NCBI RefSeq assembly: GCF_019127135.1
Contig: NZ_JAHOEA010000003.1
Location: forward strand, 77,422-141,421
Direction: 5' to 3'
Length of the DNA stretch: 64,000 nucleotides
From: Segatella copri
Lineage (GTDB): Bacteria; Bacteroidota; Bacteroidia; Bacteroidales; Bacteroidaceae
The position numbers and the translations under genes are program-made. Positions 1 to 9,304 of the stretch are shown piece after piece. Every line of letters begins with the position of its first letter. Position 1 is the stretch's first letter. Under the pieces are notes generated by a model that did not search any database, had not been told where the DNA came from, and was given only the letters and a program-made list of their open reading frames with translations.

Positions 1-20
1 AAGAGTTATAGAAATACATT

Positions 21-1583
21 TTATTTTTCGTTGTAATGGAAATAGCCAAAGTCGGCATATCCACTCTTTTCCTTGCCTTCTGCAAACATACCGAGAACCA
101 CGCCTGTAAATCCACCGGCAACCTCAGTACTCATCAGGGAACAGTTCATGGAACCCAAATCATAGAATTTCTTTCCATCAAAAGAATAGGCAAAACGGTA
201 CATCTCGCCATCGCTGCTGATACGCAACTTTACGGCGTCTTTGCGCAAACGGGGAACGCCTTTCACTACATAGTCGATGCTTTTCAGTTTGCAGCGCAAA
301 GCCACCTGTTTCTTTGAAACGAAGAGGTCGAGATGACCATCATGAATCTGATAGACAGACAGACCTGCCTCAGCATCACCTTTCGTTACGACATCCGTCT
401 CCAAGATAAAGTTGGCACTCTCCTGCCTGCGCCCCACAAAGGTAGGCTGCTGATTCTGCGTCAGGGTTCCATGAGGATAAAGACGCACGAAGAACTTCTC
501 ATCCACGGCCATCGTATCATTGCGCAGATATTTGTCAGGAATAGGATTCTGCAACTGTACCCATTCGAAAGATCCGGTCGTCGGTGCATCCTCTGCATCT
601 GCTTCAAGATGTTTTTCCAAAGGAACACCAGGCAACAGTTTAGCCTTCATCAACGTATCTGCAGGCAATCCGCCGTTCACAACAGGCCATTCTCCCTGCT
701 TCCACTCCACAGGAGCCAGGTAGGTTTCTCTTCCGAGATGATGATAAGAACCGCCAAAGTTGCGATAGGCCAGGAATACCATCCACCAGCTTCCGTCGGC
801 AGCTTGAACCAAGTCGCCATGACCGGTACCCTGAATCTGCATCGATTGTCCCAGACGGCTGCAGTTGGTAAGAAGCGGATTGTTCGGATTACTCTCGTAA
901 GGTCCCTCGATATTCCTGCTACGGGCGATAGTAAGACGATGCGCCAGTTCGGTTCCACCTTCTGAAATGAGAAGATAGTAATAGCCGTCTTTCTTATAAA
1001 TATGCGGTCCTTCAGGATAGCGTCCGCCATCCCCCTGCCACAGTTTCCTGCTCTCTGTAAGCTGTTCGCCCGTCTTTGGGTTTATCTCACAGAGCCAGAT
1101 GGCATCGCCCGGATTGCTCACCATGTAGCATTTTCCGTTTTCGAAATAAAGCGAAGGATCGATGCCCTGCTGCTTCAGCCAGACAGGCTCGCTCCAAGGA
1201 CCACGGGGGTCTTTGGCAGTAACCATGAAGTTGCCACCGTTGCCTACATTGGTAGTTATCATATAATAAGTTCCCTCATGATAGCGGATGGTAGGCGCAT
1301 AGATGCCAAGCCACGAACTGGCACCCTTCAAAGGAACCTGACTCTCGCGGTCGAGCACATTACCAATCTGCTGCCAATGAACCAAATCCTTACTCTGGAA
1401 GATTGGCACACCGGGGAAATACTGGAATGAAGAGTTGACGAGATAGAACGTATCTCCTACCCGACACACGGATGGGTCGGGATGATAACCTGGAATAACC
1501 GGATTACGATATTCCTCAGCTGATACCGGCAAGCATGTCAATACCAGCATCCATAATAGTACAAACAGTTTTTGCTTTCTCAT
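21..1583 (-). CDS. Secreted glycoside hydrolase family 43 (beta-xylosidase / arabinofuranosidase type)
   Basis: A 520-aa exported enzyme expected to hydrolyse xylosyl or arabinosyl linkages of plant hemicellulose. A signal peptide covers about residues 1-22 (cleavage near VSA-EE). The five-bladed propeller follows with the three GH43 acidic residues visible: base Asp36 in HPDPSV, pKa-modulating Asp142 in GIDPSL, and acid Glu191 in YPEGPH. Residues from about 330 to the end look like the concanavalin-like C-terminal domain of GH43 beta-xylosidases. The family and fold are clear; substrate (xylan, arabinoxylan or arabinan) is not decided by sequence alone. It has its own promoter and no visible SusC/SusD partner inside the window, but the locus may continue past position 1. 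Confidence 0.88.
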   Translation of the reverse strand: MRKQKLFVLLWMLVLTCLPVSAEEYRNPVIPGYHPDPSVCRVGDTFYLVNSSFQYFPGVPIFQSKDLVHWQQIGNVLDRESQVPLKGASSWLGIYAPTIRYHEGTYYMITTNVGNGGNFMVTAKDPRGPWSEPVWLKQQGIDPSLYFENGKCYMVSNPGDAIWLCEINPKTGEQLTESRKLWQGDGGRYPEGPHIYKKDGYYYLLISEGGTELAHRLTIARSRNIEGPYESNPNNPLLTNCSRLGQSMQIQGTGHGDLVQAADGSWWMVFLAYRNFGGSYHHLGRETYLAPVEWKQGEWPVVNGGLPADTLMKAKLLPGVPLEKHLEADAEDAPTTGSFEWVQLQNPIPDKYLRNDTMAVDEKFFVRLYPHGTLTQNQQPTFVGRRQESANFILETDVVTKGDAEAGLSVYQIHDGHLDLFVSKKQVALRCKLKSIDYVVKGVPRLRKDAVKLRISSDGEMYRFAYSFDGKKFYDLGSMNCSLMSTEVAGGFTGVVLGMFAEGKEKSGYADFGYFHYNEK

Positions 1584-1606
1584 AAGGCATTCATTTTAGA
1601 TGGGAA

Positions 1607-1638
1607 CAAAGGTAAGGCTTTTCGATGAAAATTCCAAA
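1607..1638 (-). promoter_or_regulatory. Bacteroidetes-type promoter of the GH43 gene
   Basis: On the minus strand a -33 TTTG (1638-1635) is followed after 20 nt by TACCTTTG (1614-1607), a full match to the TAnnTTTG box. The start codon lies about 24 nt further on, so the leader is short. Confidence 0.75.
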
Positions 1639-1693
1639 CTTTCCCAGGATTATTTGTTGTTTATATCAAATAAAATTGTCTTTACTATCAGAT

Positions 1694-1796
1694 GAAATCT
1701 CCGTTCATAGACGTTGAACGGCGGTTCAGCGTCGATGAACGGCGGTTCAACGTCGCTGAACGGACATTCAGCGTCGATGAACGAAGATTGTATTCT
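1694..1796. repeat. Palindromic 21-nt-unit repeat element, copy A
   Basis: The element begins with GAAATCTCCGTTCATAGAC (1694-1712), identical to the start of copy B at 43997. Four 21-nt units follow (1713-1733, 1734-1754, 1755-1775, 1776-1796), each with an imperfect palindrome of the form GAACGGCGGTTC. The last unit is nearly the inverse of the opening sequence, so the whole element is roughly symmetric. One forward frame stays open from the ATG at 1692 and reads as heptads (VERRFSV, DERRFNV, AERTFSV). That frame then runs on antisense to the downstream kinase-like gene, so I treat it as a repeat, not a gene. It fills most of the 279-nt gap between the two minus-strand genes. Confidence 0.8.
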
Positions 1797-1823
1797 ACTG
1801 TAAATACATCTTTAACTAGAAAT

Positions 1824-1851
1824 AAAAAGTTTCTGATGTCTGTTCAGAGAC
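1824..1851 (-). terminator. Possible terminator of the receiver/ATP-grasp gene
   Basis: On the minus strand GTCTCTG (1851-1845) can pair with CAGAAAC (1835-1829) with one mismatch, and TTTTTATTTC follows. The stem is weak, so the call is tentative. It lies 12 nt after the stop of the 1863-4904 gene. Confidence 0.45.
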
Positions 1852-1862
1852 AACTCTTCCCG

Positions 1863-4800
1863 TCATTCCTTCGGAATCAAGACGGCTCCTTCCTGTTTCT
1901 TACCATCCATCAGGATTCTCATCGGGTGCTCAAAGCGCACATGACGGACATATTGAGTCTCCTCAACAGCCGGCATTGCATCCAGGATTTCCTTATTTAC
2001 AAAGCCGCCTTCACCGGTATTTGTATCTACCGTAAAGTATCCCACGCCAAAAGAGGTGAGGTTCTGGAAGAAGTGAGTACCCTGGCTCGGATCGATATTG
2101 TAATTCTTCAGAGCCACCTCTACGATAACCCGGGCTGCGCTGATATGCGGCCACTTCACAGGTACACCCAGATAATGGTCGCTGGAGCCCCAACGGCCAG
2201 GACCTATCAGCACATAGTTCTTGCCGTCAGCAAGGAACTTGCGGTTGATTCGTTCTATATCATCGGCTACATAAAAATTATTCATCGCAGAGAAATGGTC
2301 ATCATACTTCACATAAACCACATCAACCACATCTTCGCTGATGCCATGACCCAGCGAATTGTGCGAACGCAACAGGCAGTCGGAATCAGGGATAGCCTTC
2401 ACATCTTCATCAAGCATCTCCTTGGCATCGACGATAGGACGAATCTGAAGAAGATAGAATTCACAAGTCCTGTCATTATTGATATTGCAGGCAAACTCTA
2501 TCTCCACTGGTCTGCGCATAGCCCCTGCTCCATACTTCATCGACATCTGCAGTATCTCTGGCAAAGGCACCACTCCATGCTGGAGCACACTTGAGAAGGT
2601 TATCAGTTTGCGGCCATTCTCATAGACTCCATCATTGATGACCTGATCGTATGGATCAAAAGTAGATGCGATATAGGTAAGACTCTGGTCTTCTACAGCA
2701 TCCTTCACCCGGAGTTTGAGGATATTAAAGCCATCGTCTACCTTGAAATCATTGCCCACATGCTTCATATCCAGCGCATAGAACTGGGTCTGGGTGTCGC
2801 GCAGAGCCAGCTCGGTTTCAGATGTCTGGAGCACCTGATTCGGATGGTAAGGACAAACACGAAGGGTCTGACCTCCATCTACGATATATTTGCCCAAGCC
2901 CAAGGCAAGACTGGCTATACCCTCTTCAGCTTCTTCATCACCTATCGGATAATAATTGAGCGAACGGAGCACACCGCTCATGGTAGGATAAAACCTTGTA
3001 CCATAGTCTTTGCCCACAACCTGCTGCAAGATAACAGCCATCTTTTCCTGATCGATGACATTGCTCGTAGCGGTCATGTAAGCCTTCGAGTCGCGATAGA
3101 ACACAGAAGCATAGACACCCTTGATGGCACAGGCCAGCATCTGCAGCATCTGATACTTATCTTCCAGATATGGAATCATATAGGTAGAATAGATACCGGC
3201 AAATGGCTGATAGTGGGCATCTTCGAGCAGCGAACTTGAACGGATTGCGATAGGACTCTTGGTTGCCTCAAAGAAGGTGAAGAAGTCGGCTATCAGCGAA
3301 TCGGGCAGCTGGGCATGCAGGAAGTGCTTCAGAATCTCATCGTCGCTAGCATCACTCAAAGCTATCGGATAGAGATTGTTGCTCATCATGAACTCGTCGA
3401 AGATATCGGTACAGAGCACCACGGTTTTCGGAATCTGCACGGTGGCATTCTCATACTGGTTGAACTCAGGATGGCGCTTGATGATGTTGTCGAGGAAGGC
3501 TAGTCCCCTACCCTTTCCGCCCAGGGATCCTTCACCAATGCGGGCAAAGTGGGCATACTTGTCAAACTTCATGCGGTCGAAAACTGCTACGACACCGATG
3601 TTTTTCATGTGACGATACTGCACGATGGCATCGAAGATAATCTGTCGGTGAGCATCCACATCCTGCAATTTCTCCCAGGTAACATGCTTCAGGAAAGCAG
3701 ATACAGGGAAGATGGCACGAGCACAAAGCCAACGGCTCATATGGTTGCGGCTGATATGATAGAGCATGGAATCATTAGGAATATTGAAGATGTTATCCTG
3801 CAATTCCTTCAAACTATGAATGCGCATAATCTCCTCATGGGTCTTAGGATCACGGAATATGAAATCGCCAAAGCCCATGTGCTCTTCCATCAGACGGCGA
3901 AGATCTACGCTCATCTTCTTCGAGTTCTTGTCAACAAATCGGAAACCTTCAGCCTCTGCCTTCGCACGATTCTCACTTTCAGAACTTTCTATGATAAGCG
4001 GAACGAAAGGATCGTTCTTCCTGATATAACGGAAGAGTTGCAAACCAGCATCAGGACACTTCTCGCGACCGAAAGTATCCGTACGATGCTTAGGCTTCTC
4101 TTCAGGCATCACCTCATTACCAAAAGCTTTGGCAGCACTCTTTAACGGGAAACGTGCATCGCTGATTACACCCAACGTGTTATCAGAATACTTGTCATAC
4201 AGTTTCTGGGCTTCCTCATAAGTACGAGCCAAAACCACCTTAGGACGGCCACGCATACGCATGGTAGCTGCATGCCGGTTCAAAGCCTCCTTAGAAAAGT
4301 TCTTACTCTGCTCCAATATGTAATTATAGAGATTAGGCAATATAGAACTATAGAAACGGATAGAATCTTCTACCAGCAGAATCATCTGCACGCCTGCTTC
4401 CTGTATGTCATGCTCAAGATTCATCTTATCCTCTATCAGCTTGATGATTGACAGAATAAGATTGGTGTTGCCAAGCCAGCAGAAGACATAATCGAAGATA
4501 CTCAAGTCTTCATTCTGCATACGCTTGGTAATGCCATGAGAGAAAGGCGTAAGAACTACACAATGGATATTGGGAAACTTACCCTTGATGTCGCGCGCTA
4601 CGTCGAAGGCATCATTGTCAGCATTGCCAGGCATGCAAATCACCAGATCAATGACGGTAGAACGCAGCACAGCAGCAGCCTCTTCGGTAGTAGAAACCTG
4701 AGTAAAGGTTGGCGGATAGCGGAGACCAAGCTCCATATATTCATTATATATCTTCTCCTCGATACGTCCATCATCTTCAAGCATGAACGCATCGTAAGGA

Positions 4801-4904
4801 TTGGCTACAATCAGTACATTGTAGATACGGCGCATCATCAGATTCACAAACGATACGTCTTTCAAGTAGAATTTATTCCACTCCTGAGGTATATTATTTT
4901 CCAT
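1863..4904 (-). CDS. Double receiver domain fused to a PPDK/PEP-synthase-type ATP-grasp domain
   Basis: A 1013-aa cytosolic protein. Residues about 27-160 form a receiver-like fold with a degenerate acceptor site (DLVICMP). Residues 174-345 form a second, better-preserved receiver: acidic pair Glu179-Asp180, likely phospho-acceptor Asp249 (VISDA) and conserved Lys326. From about 455 to 840 runs the PEP/pyruvate-binding ATP-grasp domain of pyruvate phosphate dikinase, with GGKG at 462-465 and AIRSSSLLED at 553-562. I see no phosphohistidine swivel motif (TSGG..H) and no TIM-barrel PEP domain, so it should not catalyse the full dikinase reaction. Start: Met at 4904 is preferred over an ATG at 4967, because the -7 box at 4925-4932 lies between them. 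The role is unknown; phosphorylation control of an ATP-dependent transfer is an inference. Confidence 0.75.
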   Translation of the reverse strand: MENNIPQEWNKFYLKDVSFVNLMMRRIYNVLIVANPYDAFMLEDDGRIEEKIYNEYMELGLRYPPTFTQVSTTEEAAAVLRSTVIDLVICMPGNADNDAFDVARDIKGKFPNIHCVVLTPFSHGITKRMQNEDLSIFDYVFCWLGNTNLILSIIKLIEDKMNLEHDIQEAGVQMILLVEDSIRFYSSILPNLYNYILEQSKNFSKEALNRHAATMRMRGRPKVVLARTYEEAQKLYDKYSDNTLGVISDARFPLKSAAKAFGNEVMPEEKPKHRTDTFGREKCPDAGLQLFRYIRKNDPFVPLIIESSESENRAKAEAEGFRFVDKNSKKMSVDLRRLMEEHMGFGDFIFRDPKTHEEIMRIHSLKELQDNIFNIPNDSMLYHISRNHMSRWLCARAIFPVSAFLKHVTWEKLQDVDAHRQIIFDAIVQYRHMKNIGVVAVFDRMKFDKYAHFARIGEGSLGGKGRGLAFLDNIIKRHPEFNQYENATVQIPKTVVLCTDIFDEFMMSNNLYPIALSDASDDEILKHFLHAQLPDSLIADFFTFFEATKSPIAIRSSSLLEDAHYQPFAGIYSTYMIPYLEDKYQMLQMLACAIKGVYASVFYRDSKAYMTATSNVIDQEKMAVILQQVVGKDYGTRFYPTMSGVLRSLNYYPIGDEEAEEGIASLALGLGKYIVDGGQTLRVCPYHPNQVLQTSETELALRDTQTQFYALDMKHVGNDFKVDDGFNILKLRVKDAVEDQSLTYIASTFDPYDQVINDGVYENGRKLITFSSVLQHGVVPLPEILQMSMKYGAGAMRRPVEIEFACNINNDRTCEFYLLQIRPIVDAKEMLDEDVKAIPDSDCLLRSHNSLGHGISEDVVDVVYVKYDDHFSAMNNFYVADDIERINRKFLADGKNYVLIGPGRWGSSDHYLGVPVKWPHISAARVIVEVALKNYNIDPSQGTHFFQNLTSFGVGYFTVDTNTGEGGFVNKEILDAMPAVEETQYVRHVRFEHPMRILMDGKKQEGAVLIPKE

Positions 4905-4924
4905 AAATGAAGTTAAAGTTTGTG

Positions 4925-4932
4925 CAAAGATA
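4925..4932 (-). promoter_or_regulatory. Promoter -7 box of the receiver/ATP-grasp gene
   Basis: TATCTTTG on the minus strand matches TAnnTTTG exactly, 20 nt before the chosen start codon. No good -33 TTTG is seen at the usual spacing. The site is back to back with the rlpA-like promoter. Confidence 0.55.
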
Positions 4933-4951
4933 CTGATTTTCTGAGATTTAC

Positions 4952-4982
4952 TTGCATCTTTCAGCATTTTTTTTTATTTTTG
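4952..4982 (+). promoter_or_regulatory. Promoter of the RlpA-like gene
   Basis: TTG (4952-4954), 20-nt spacer, TATTTTTG (4975-4982). Both boxes match the Bacteroidetes consensus. The start codon is 19 nt after the -7 box. Confidence 0.65.
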
Positions 4983-5001
4983 CGCCATAAAACATGAAGA
5001 T

Positions 5002-5589
5002 ATGGTTACAAAATCTTTCATCACAGCCATCTTGGCTATATTCAGCATGGTTCCATGCTACGGACAAAAGCACCAGCACGGCAAGGCATCATATTACTCT
5101 AAGAGAGCAACAGGTGCCCGCTCTGCAAGCGGACAGAGAATACATCATGACAGTTTAACATGCGCACATCGGTTTTATCCCTTCGGAACGCATCTCAAGG
5201 TTACAAACCTTAGCAATGGCAAAAGTACTATCGTAAAAGTCATTGACAGAGGTCCGTTTGGAAGAGGTAGAATCATTGACCTATCATGGAAGGCTGCAAA
5301 AGAAATTGGTATGATTTCACAAGGCGTAGCTACTGTAAAAGTTGAAATGCTGGAAAGCCCGATTCCTTACAAGCCAGAGGACACAAAATTGCCTAAGATT
5401 GATTTCGAAGTGGCTGAAACTGAATATGAATTTCCTAACAAATGGGGAACTCCTAACAGGAATAAGAAAAATCATCACAGCAGTAAAAAAGAAACAAATA
5501 AAATTACTTCAAAGGTAATAAATAAAACAGAGCACCATAAAAGCAAAAAGGTAACCAAGTCTGAATTAAAAAAGCACAATATAGATTAA
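5002..5589 (+). CDS. RlpA-family double-psi beta-barrel protein (septal lytic transglycosylase type)
   Basis: A 195-aa exported protein with a signal peptide at residues 1-21 (ends CYG-QK). The RlpA barrel occupies about residues 24-120, with GKASYYS, then FPFG-like YPFGTHLKVTNL, and VIDRGPFGRGRIIDLS, which carries the conserved Asp and Arg of the family. RlpA proteins cleave peptidoglycan strands lacking stem peptides at division sites. No SPOR domain is present; the C-terminal 75 residues are Lys/His-rich and disordered-looking instead. The gene is monocistronic, with its own promoter and a strong hairpin after the stop. Confidence 0.82.
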   Translation: MVTKSFITAILAIFSMVPCYGQKHQHGKASYYSKRATGARSASGQRIHHDSLTCAHRFYPFGTHLKVTNLSNGKSTIVKVIDRGPFGRGRIIDLSWKAAKEIGMISQGVATVKVEMLESPIPYKPEDTKLPKIDFEVAETEYEFPNKWGTPNRNKKNHHSSKKETNKITSKVINKTEHHKSKKVTKSELKKHNID

Positions 5590-5592
5590 ACA

Positions 5593-5636
5593 AAAGGTAA
5601 AGGCGAGAATCATCATTGATTCTCGCCTTTACCTTT
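5593..5636. terminator. Perfect 20-bp hairpin between convergent genes
   Basis: Positions 5593-5612 pair without mismatch to 5617-5636 around a TCAT loop. It lies just past the RlpA-like gene and can serve the converging lipoprotein gene as well. Neither side has a long pure T-tract, but the stem is exceptionally strong. Confidence 0.7.
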
Positions 5637-5697
5637 GTATATATAACAGAATCCTAAAATAAGATACTATCACACATTTCATTATCATACCGGAATT

Positions 5698-6528
5698 TTA
5701 TCTGGATTTTGTCGGAATATCAAACTGATTAACCTTAGAAATCGTGTTACCGCCTTGTATAACTGAAACACAGAAACAAGCTGTACCATTCTTCAAACGG
5801 TTATCAGCCTTGACCATTGCTGTATATCGAATCACATGGCCAGGAGCAATACTTTCTACATGAACACTTGGAGAAATGAAAATGTGCTTATTGCCGGTAG
5901 TCTCAATAACGGTAGGAACTACATCAAATAAAGTGTGAGGTCCGTTATTTCGGATTTCAAAAATAACCTTAGCTGTTTCATTCCGATTCAAAGTATTGTC
6001 CTCATTGGAATCAACAAAACGAGCATTCATTATTTCCAAAGAGGATGAATAAGCATAATTCTGCCCCAGTTCTTCCAGAGTAGAACTAGGAATAGTAGCT
6101 ACAGGCTGCTGAGCACTATAACTTCCGGTATAATCCCTATCATTGAAATCATAAATCCTATCATCACCCGAATTAGTTGAATCAAAGATTTCGTCATTGG
6201 AATAAACTGGAGAAGATTGCTGGTAAACTCCATCCTGATAAGAATGATGATCACGGTGTGATCTATCCCGATAAACAGATTCTCTTTGCTGCTGAGACTT
6301 CTGGTCAGCCTGACTACCAATGGCCGCTCCAACGGCAGCACCACCAGCCATGCCAATAATAGTACCCATATCAGAACCTCTAGGACCACCAGACAAGCCA
6401 CCAATAGCTGAACCAAGAATAGAACCAAATGTGGCACCAGCATAAGCGCCACTTCCCGTATAAGTATCGCAGCTACTCAACAGCAAAGAAGAGCAAGCTA
6501 CAAAAAGCATAATCTTTTTCATCTTCAT
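5698..6528 (-). CDS. Glycine-zipper lipoprotein of unknown function
   Basis: A 276-aa predicted lipoprotein. The signal peptide ends in the lipobox LSSC, so Cys20 would be lipidated. Residues about 24-75 are Gly/Ala-rich with GxxxG spacing (glycine-zipper type, as in outer-membrane proteins such as SlyB or OmpA-like leader domains). A low-complexity Gln/Ser/Asp/Tyr linker follows, then a C-terminal domain of about 110 residues that looks like a beta-sandwich (NGPHTLFDVVPTVIE; a CARDB-like fold is a guess). The start at 6528 is chosen because a longer frame from 6558 would begin upstream of the promoter box at 6548-6555. Confidence 0.65.
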   Translation of the reverse strand: MKMKKIMLFVACSSLLLSSCDTYTGSGAYAGATFGSILGSAIGGLSGGPRGSDMGTIIGMAGGAAVGAAIGSQADQKSQQQRESVYRDRSHRDHHSYQDGVYQQSSPVYSNDEIFDSTNSGDDRIYDFNDRDYTGSYSAQQPVATIPSSTLEELGQNYAYSSSLEIMNARFVDSNEDNTLNRNETAKVIFEIRNNGPHTLFDVVPTVIETTGNKHIFISPSVHVESIAPGHVIRYTAMVKADNRLKNGTACFCVSVIQGGNTISKVNQFDIPTKSR

Positions 6529-6547
6529 TAAGCTTAAATTTCTGCTG

Positions 6548-6581
6548 CAAAGATACAAAGAACTAAAAGAATAAAAACAAA
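6548..6581 (-). promoter_or_regulatory. Promoter of the glycine-zipper lipoprotein gene
   Basis: Minus strand TTTG (6581-6578), 22-nt spacer, TATCTTTG (6555-6548). The start codon is about 20 nt downstream. Confidence 0.68.
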
Positions 6582-6641
6582 AAAATCCCTAATAATGATT
6601 AGGAAAAACCCTAAAAGAGCAGATAGTTTTGAAAAAGGGAC

Positions 6642-6672
6642 AAAAAAGCGCCCTTGTAAAGACAAGGACGCT
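6642..6672 (-). terminator. Rho-independent terminator of the alpha (rpsM-rplQ) operon
   Basis: On the minus strand AGCG-CCTTGT pairs with ACAAGG-CGCT across one bulged pair and a CTTT loop, followed directly by TTTTTTG. It lies 24 nt after the rplQ stop and marks the end of the 33-kb run. Confidence 0.88.
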
Positions 6673-6696
6673 AAATTTATCTGAGATGATTGAAAA

Positions 6697-7191
6697 TTAT
6701 TCAGCCTTTGGAGCCTCCTCAGTTGCAGGAGCCTCAGTCTCAGCTACAGGAGCCTCTTCAGCCTTTGTTGCCTTACGACTACGACGAGTCTTCTTAGCAG
6801 CAGCCTTCTGAGTCTTAGCCATATTCTCATCAAAGTCAACGAGCTCGATGAAAGCAATCTCAGCTGCATCACCCTGACGGGTACCCAACTTGATTACGCG
6901 AGTGTAACCACCTGGACGGTTAGCTACCTTCTCAGCTACCTCACCGAAGAGAGCCTTAACAGCATACTTATTCTGAAGATAACGGAAAACTACACGACGT
7001 GAAGTTGTTGTATCGTTCTTAGAACGAGTAATCAATGGCTCAACATACTTCTTAAGAGCCTTTGCCTTTGCGAGGGTCGTAGTGATTCTTTTGTGCTCGC
7101 TCAAGATAAGTGATGAAGCCATGTTAGCCAACATCGCGTTACGATGAGAAGCAGTACGACCTAAATGGTTGAATTTCTTATTATGTCTCAT
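6697..7191 (-). CDS. rplQ: 50S ribosomal protein L17
   Basis: A 164-aa large-subunit protein lining the peptide tunnel exit. The N-terminus [12 protein letters not shown] and the TRSKND segment are typical. The core ends near residue 125. The last 40 residues are an added Lys/Ala/Glu-rich tail ([10 protein letters not shown]...), seen in several Bacteroidetes L17 proteins and probably disordered. It is the last gene of the alpha operon, directly after rpoA and before a strong terminator. Confidence 0.98.
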   Translation of the reverse strand: MRHNKKFNHLGRTASHRNAMLANMASSLILSEHKRITTTLAKAKALKKYVEPLITRSKNDTTTSRRVVFRYLQNKYAVKALFGEVAEKVANRPGGYTRVIKLGTRQGDAAEIAFIELVDFDENMAKTQKAAAKKTRRSRKATKAEEAPVAETEAPATEEAPKAE

Positions 7192-7222
7192 TTTTTGTTT
7201 TTACTTTTTGGACTTCGAACCT

Positions 7223-8218
7223 TTAAGATTCCTTGTCTAATTTATACTTTGAAATATCAGTTCCAAAAGACAGATTCAGACTCTCGAGCAAATCATCAAG
7301 CTCTGAGAGCGATTTCTTACCAAAGTTGCGGAACTTCAAGAGGTCAGTCTTGTTAAACTGAACCAAATCACCAAGAGTCTCAACATCAGCTGCCTTCAAG
7401 CAGTTGAGGGCACGAACACTAAGATTCATGTCTACGAGACGAGTCTTAAGCAACTGGCGCATATGAAGAACCTCTTCATCAAACTCCTGATTACTCTCCT
7501 GATCCTGTGTCTCAAGAGTAATCTTCTCATCAGAGAAGAGCATGAAGTGATAAATAAGAATCTTCGCAGCCTCTTTCAGAGCATCCTTTGGACTAATGGA
7601 ACCATCTGTTGTAATTTCAAGTACGAGCTTATCATAGTCGGTCTTTTGCTCAACACGATATGGTTCTACAGCGTACTTTACATTACGTATAGGGGTGTAG
7701 ATGGAATCGATTGGGAGAACGTTAACGTCAGTGCAGAATTGACGATTCTCATCAGCAGGAACATAACCACGTCCCTTATTAATAGTCAAATCGATCTGCA
7801 TCGAAGCTTTGGCATCTAAATGACAAATCACCAAATCAGGGTTTAACACTTCAAATCCAGTCAGATACTTACCGATATCACCTGCTTTGAATTCTGTAGA
7901 ATTCTCAACGGTGATACTAACTTTCTCATTCTCGAATTCTTCTACTACTTGCTTGAATCGAACTTGTTTGAGATTCAAGATAATGTTAGTAACATCTTCC
8001 TTAACACCAGGAACTGAAGAGAACTCATGCTCAACACCCGCAATGCGGATAGTGTTAACAGCATAACCCTCCAATGATGAAAGGAGAATGCGGCGCAAGG
8101 CGTTACCAATGGTAACACCAAAGCCAGGCTCCAAAGGACGGAATTCAAATTTTCCGAACTGGTTATCAGCCTCTAACATTACTACTTTATCAGGTTTTTG
8201 AAATGCTAATATCGCCAT
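7223..8218 (-). CDS. rpoA: DNA-directed RNA polymerase alpha subunit
   Basis: 331 aa. The N-terminal assembly domain carries [15 protein letters not shown] (dimerisation and beta-subunit contact). The C-terminal domain from about residue 255 ([22 protein letters not shown]) is the helix-hairpin-helix region that contacts DNA and activators. Full length for the family. It follows rpsD with a 12-nt gap and is cotranscribed with S13, S11, S4 and L17. Confidence 0.98.
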   Translation of the reverse strand: MAILAFQKPDKVVMLEADNQFGKFEFRPLEPGFGVTIGNALRRILLSSLEGYAVNTIRIAGVEHEFSSVPGVKEDVTNIILNLKQVRFKQVVEEFENEKVSITVENSTEFKAGDIGKYLTGFEVLNPDLVICHLDAKASMQIDLTINKGRGYVPADENRQFCTDVNVLPIDSIYTPIRNVKYAVEPYRVEQKTDYDKLVLEITTDGSISPKDALKEAAKILIYHFMLFSDEKITLETQDQESNQEFDEEVLHMRQLLKTRLVDMNLSVRALNCLKAADVETLGDLVQFNKTDLLKFRNFGKKSLSELDDLLESLNLSFGTDISKYKLDKES

Positions 8219-8230
8219 TAATGTAATGAT

Positions 8231-8836
8231 TTATTTAGAGTACAACTCAACGATTAACTGCTCCTTAATATTCTCTGGAATGTCGGCACGCTCTGGCTTG
8301 TGCAAGAACTTACCGCTCTTTGAATTATCGTCCCACTCAATCCATGGGTACTTGCTATGATTGAAACCTGCAAGAGCTGCTTCGATAACCTCGAGAGACT
8401 TAGACTTCTCACGAACACCAACAACCATACCAGGCTTAACTGCAAAAGAAGGGATATTAACTACCTTACCATCAACAACGATGTGCTTGTGACCAACCAA
8501 CTGACGCGCAGCAGCACGTGTTGGAGCGATACCAAGACGGAAAACAACGTTATCAAGACGGCACTCGAGATTCTGAAGAAGAACCTCACCAGTAATACCA
8601 TCAGCCTTAGCAGCCTTATCAAACATATTACGGAACTGACGCTCTAATACACCATAAGTGTACTTAGCTTTCTGCTTCTCTGCCAACATGACACCGTACT
8701 CAGACATCTTACGACGACGGTTGTTGCCATGCTGTCCAGGAGGGAAGTTTCTCTTGGACAAAACTTTGTCAGCGCCGAAGATTGGCTCACCAAAACGACG
8801 CGCAATTTTAGATTTCGGACCTATATATCTAGCCAT
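8231..8836 (-). CDS. rpsD: 30S ribosomal protein S4
   Basis: 201 aa, a primary 16S rRNA binder that nucleates the 30S body. The S4 RNA-binding domain is at about residues 90-155 ([13 protein letters not shown], then [18 protein letters not shown]). The N-terminal zinc cysteines found in some bacteria are absent. In enterobacteria S4 represses its own operon; whether that holds here is not visible. Confidence 0.98.
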   Translation of the reverse strand: MARYIGPKSKIARRFGEPIFGADKVLSKRNFPPGQHGNNRRRKMSEYGVMLAEKQKAKYTYGVLERQFRNMFDKAAKADGITGEVLLQNLECRLDNVVFRLGIAPTRAAARQLVGHKHIVVDGKVVNIPSFAVKPGMVVGVREKSKSLEVIEAALAGFNHSKYPWIEWDDNSKSGKFLHKPERADIPENIKEQLIVELYSK

Positions 8837-8893
8837 AATATTATATAAATGCTATATTGTTTGTATCTTAATTAATAATGCTAACCTCAAGCG

Positions 8894-9283
8894 TTATACA
8901 CGACGACGCTTTGGAGGACGGCAACCATTGTGTGGTAATGGAGTTACGTCAACGATTTCAGTAACCTCGATACCTGCACCGTGAATAGCACGGATAGCAG
9001 ACTCACGGCCGTTACCTGGACCCTTAACATAAGCCTTAACCTTACGAAGACCAAGATCAAAAGCGACCTTTGCACAATCCTCAGCAGCCATCTGAGCAGC
9101 ATAAGGAGTGTTCTTCTTAGAACCACGGAAACCCATCTTACCAGCTGAAGACCAAGAAATGATCTGACCCTCATTGTTAGCAAGAGATACAATAATGTTA
9201 TTGAATGAGCTATGAACGTGAAGCTGACCGATAGCGTCAACGCGTACATTTCTCTTCTTAGATGTTGCTTTTTGCTTTGCCAT
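8894..9283 (-). CDS. rpsK: 30S ribosomal protein S11
   Basis: 129 aa, part of the 30S platform near the mRNA exit path. Recognised by [11 protein letters not shown], the GMKVK-like [18 protein letters not shown] and the C-terminal PPKRRRV. It lies between S13 and S4 in the usual order. Confidence 0.98.
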   Translation of the reverse strand: MAKQKATSKKRNVRVDAIGQLHVHSSFNNIIVSLANNEGQIISWSSAGKMGFRGSKKNTPYAAQMAAEDCAKVAFDLGLRKVKAYVKGPGNGRESAIRAIHGAGIEVTEIVDVTPLPHNGCRPPKRRRV

Positions 9284-9304
9284 AATTAATTTCCTCCTTC
9301 AGAA

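Noticed and set aside
1692..2594. Plus-strand 300-aa frame starting in the repeat element
   Set aside because: After the heptad repeat it continues antisense through the receiver/ATP-grasp gene; no domain recognised. The repeat part is reported as a repeat only.
4905..4967. N-terminal extension of the receiver/ATP-grasp protein
   Set aside because: The -7 box at 4925-4932 lies inside the extension, so transcripts would start after that ATG.
5630..5637. TACCTTTG promoter-like box in the hairpin after the RlpA-like gene
   Set aside because: It faces the 3' end of a convergent gene, has no -33 partner and no gene downstream on that strand; explained by the palindrome.
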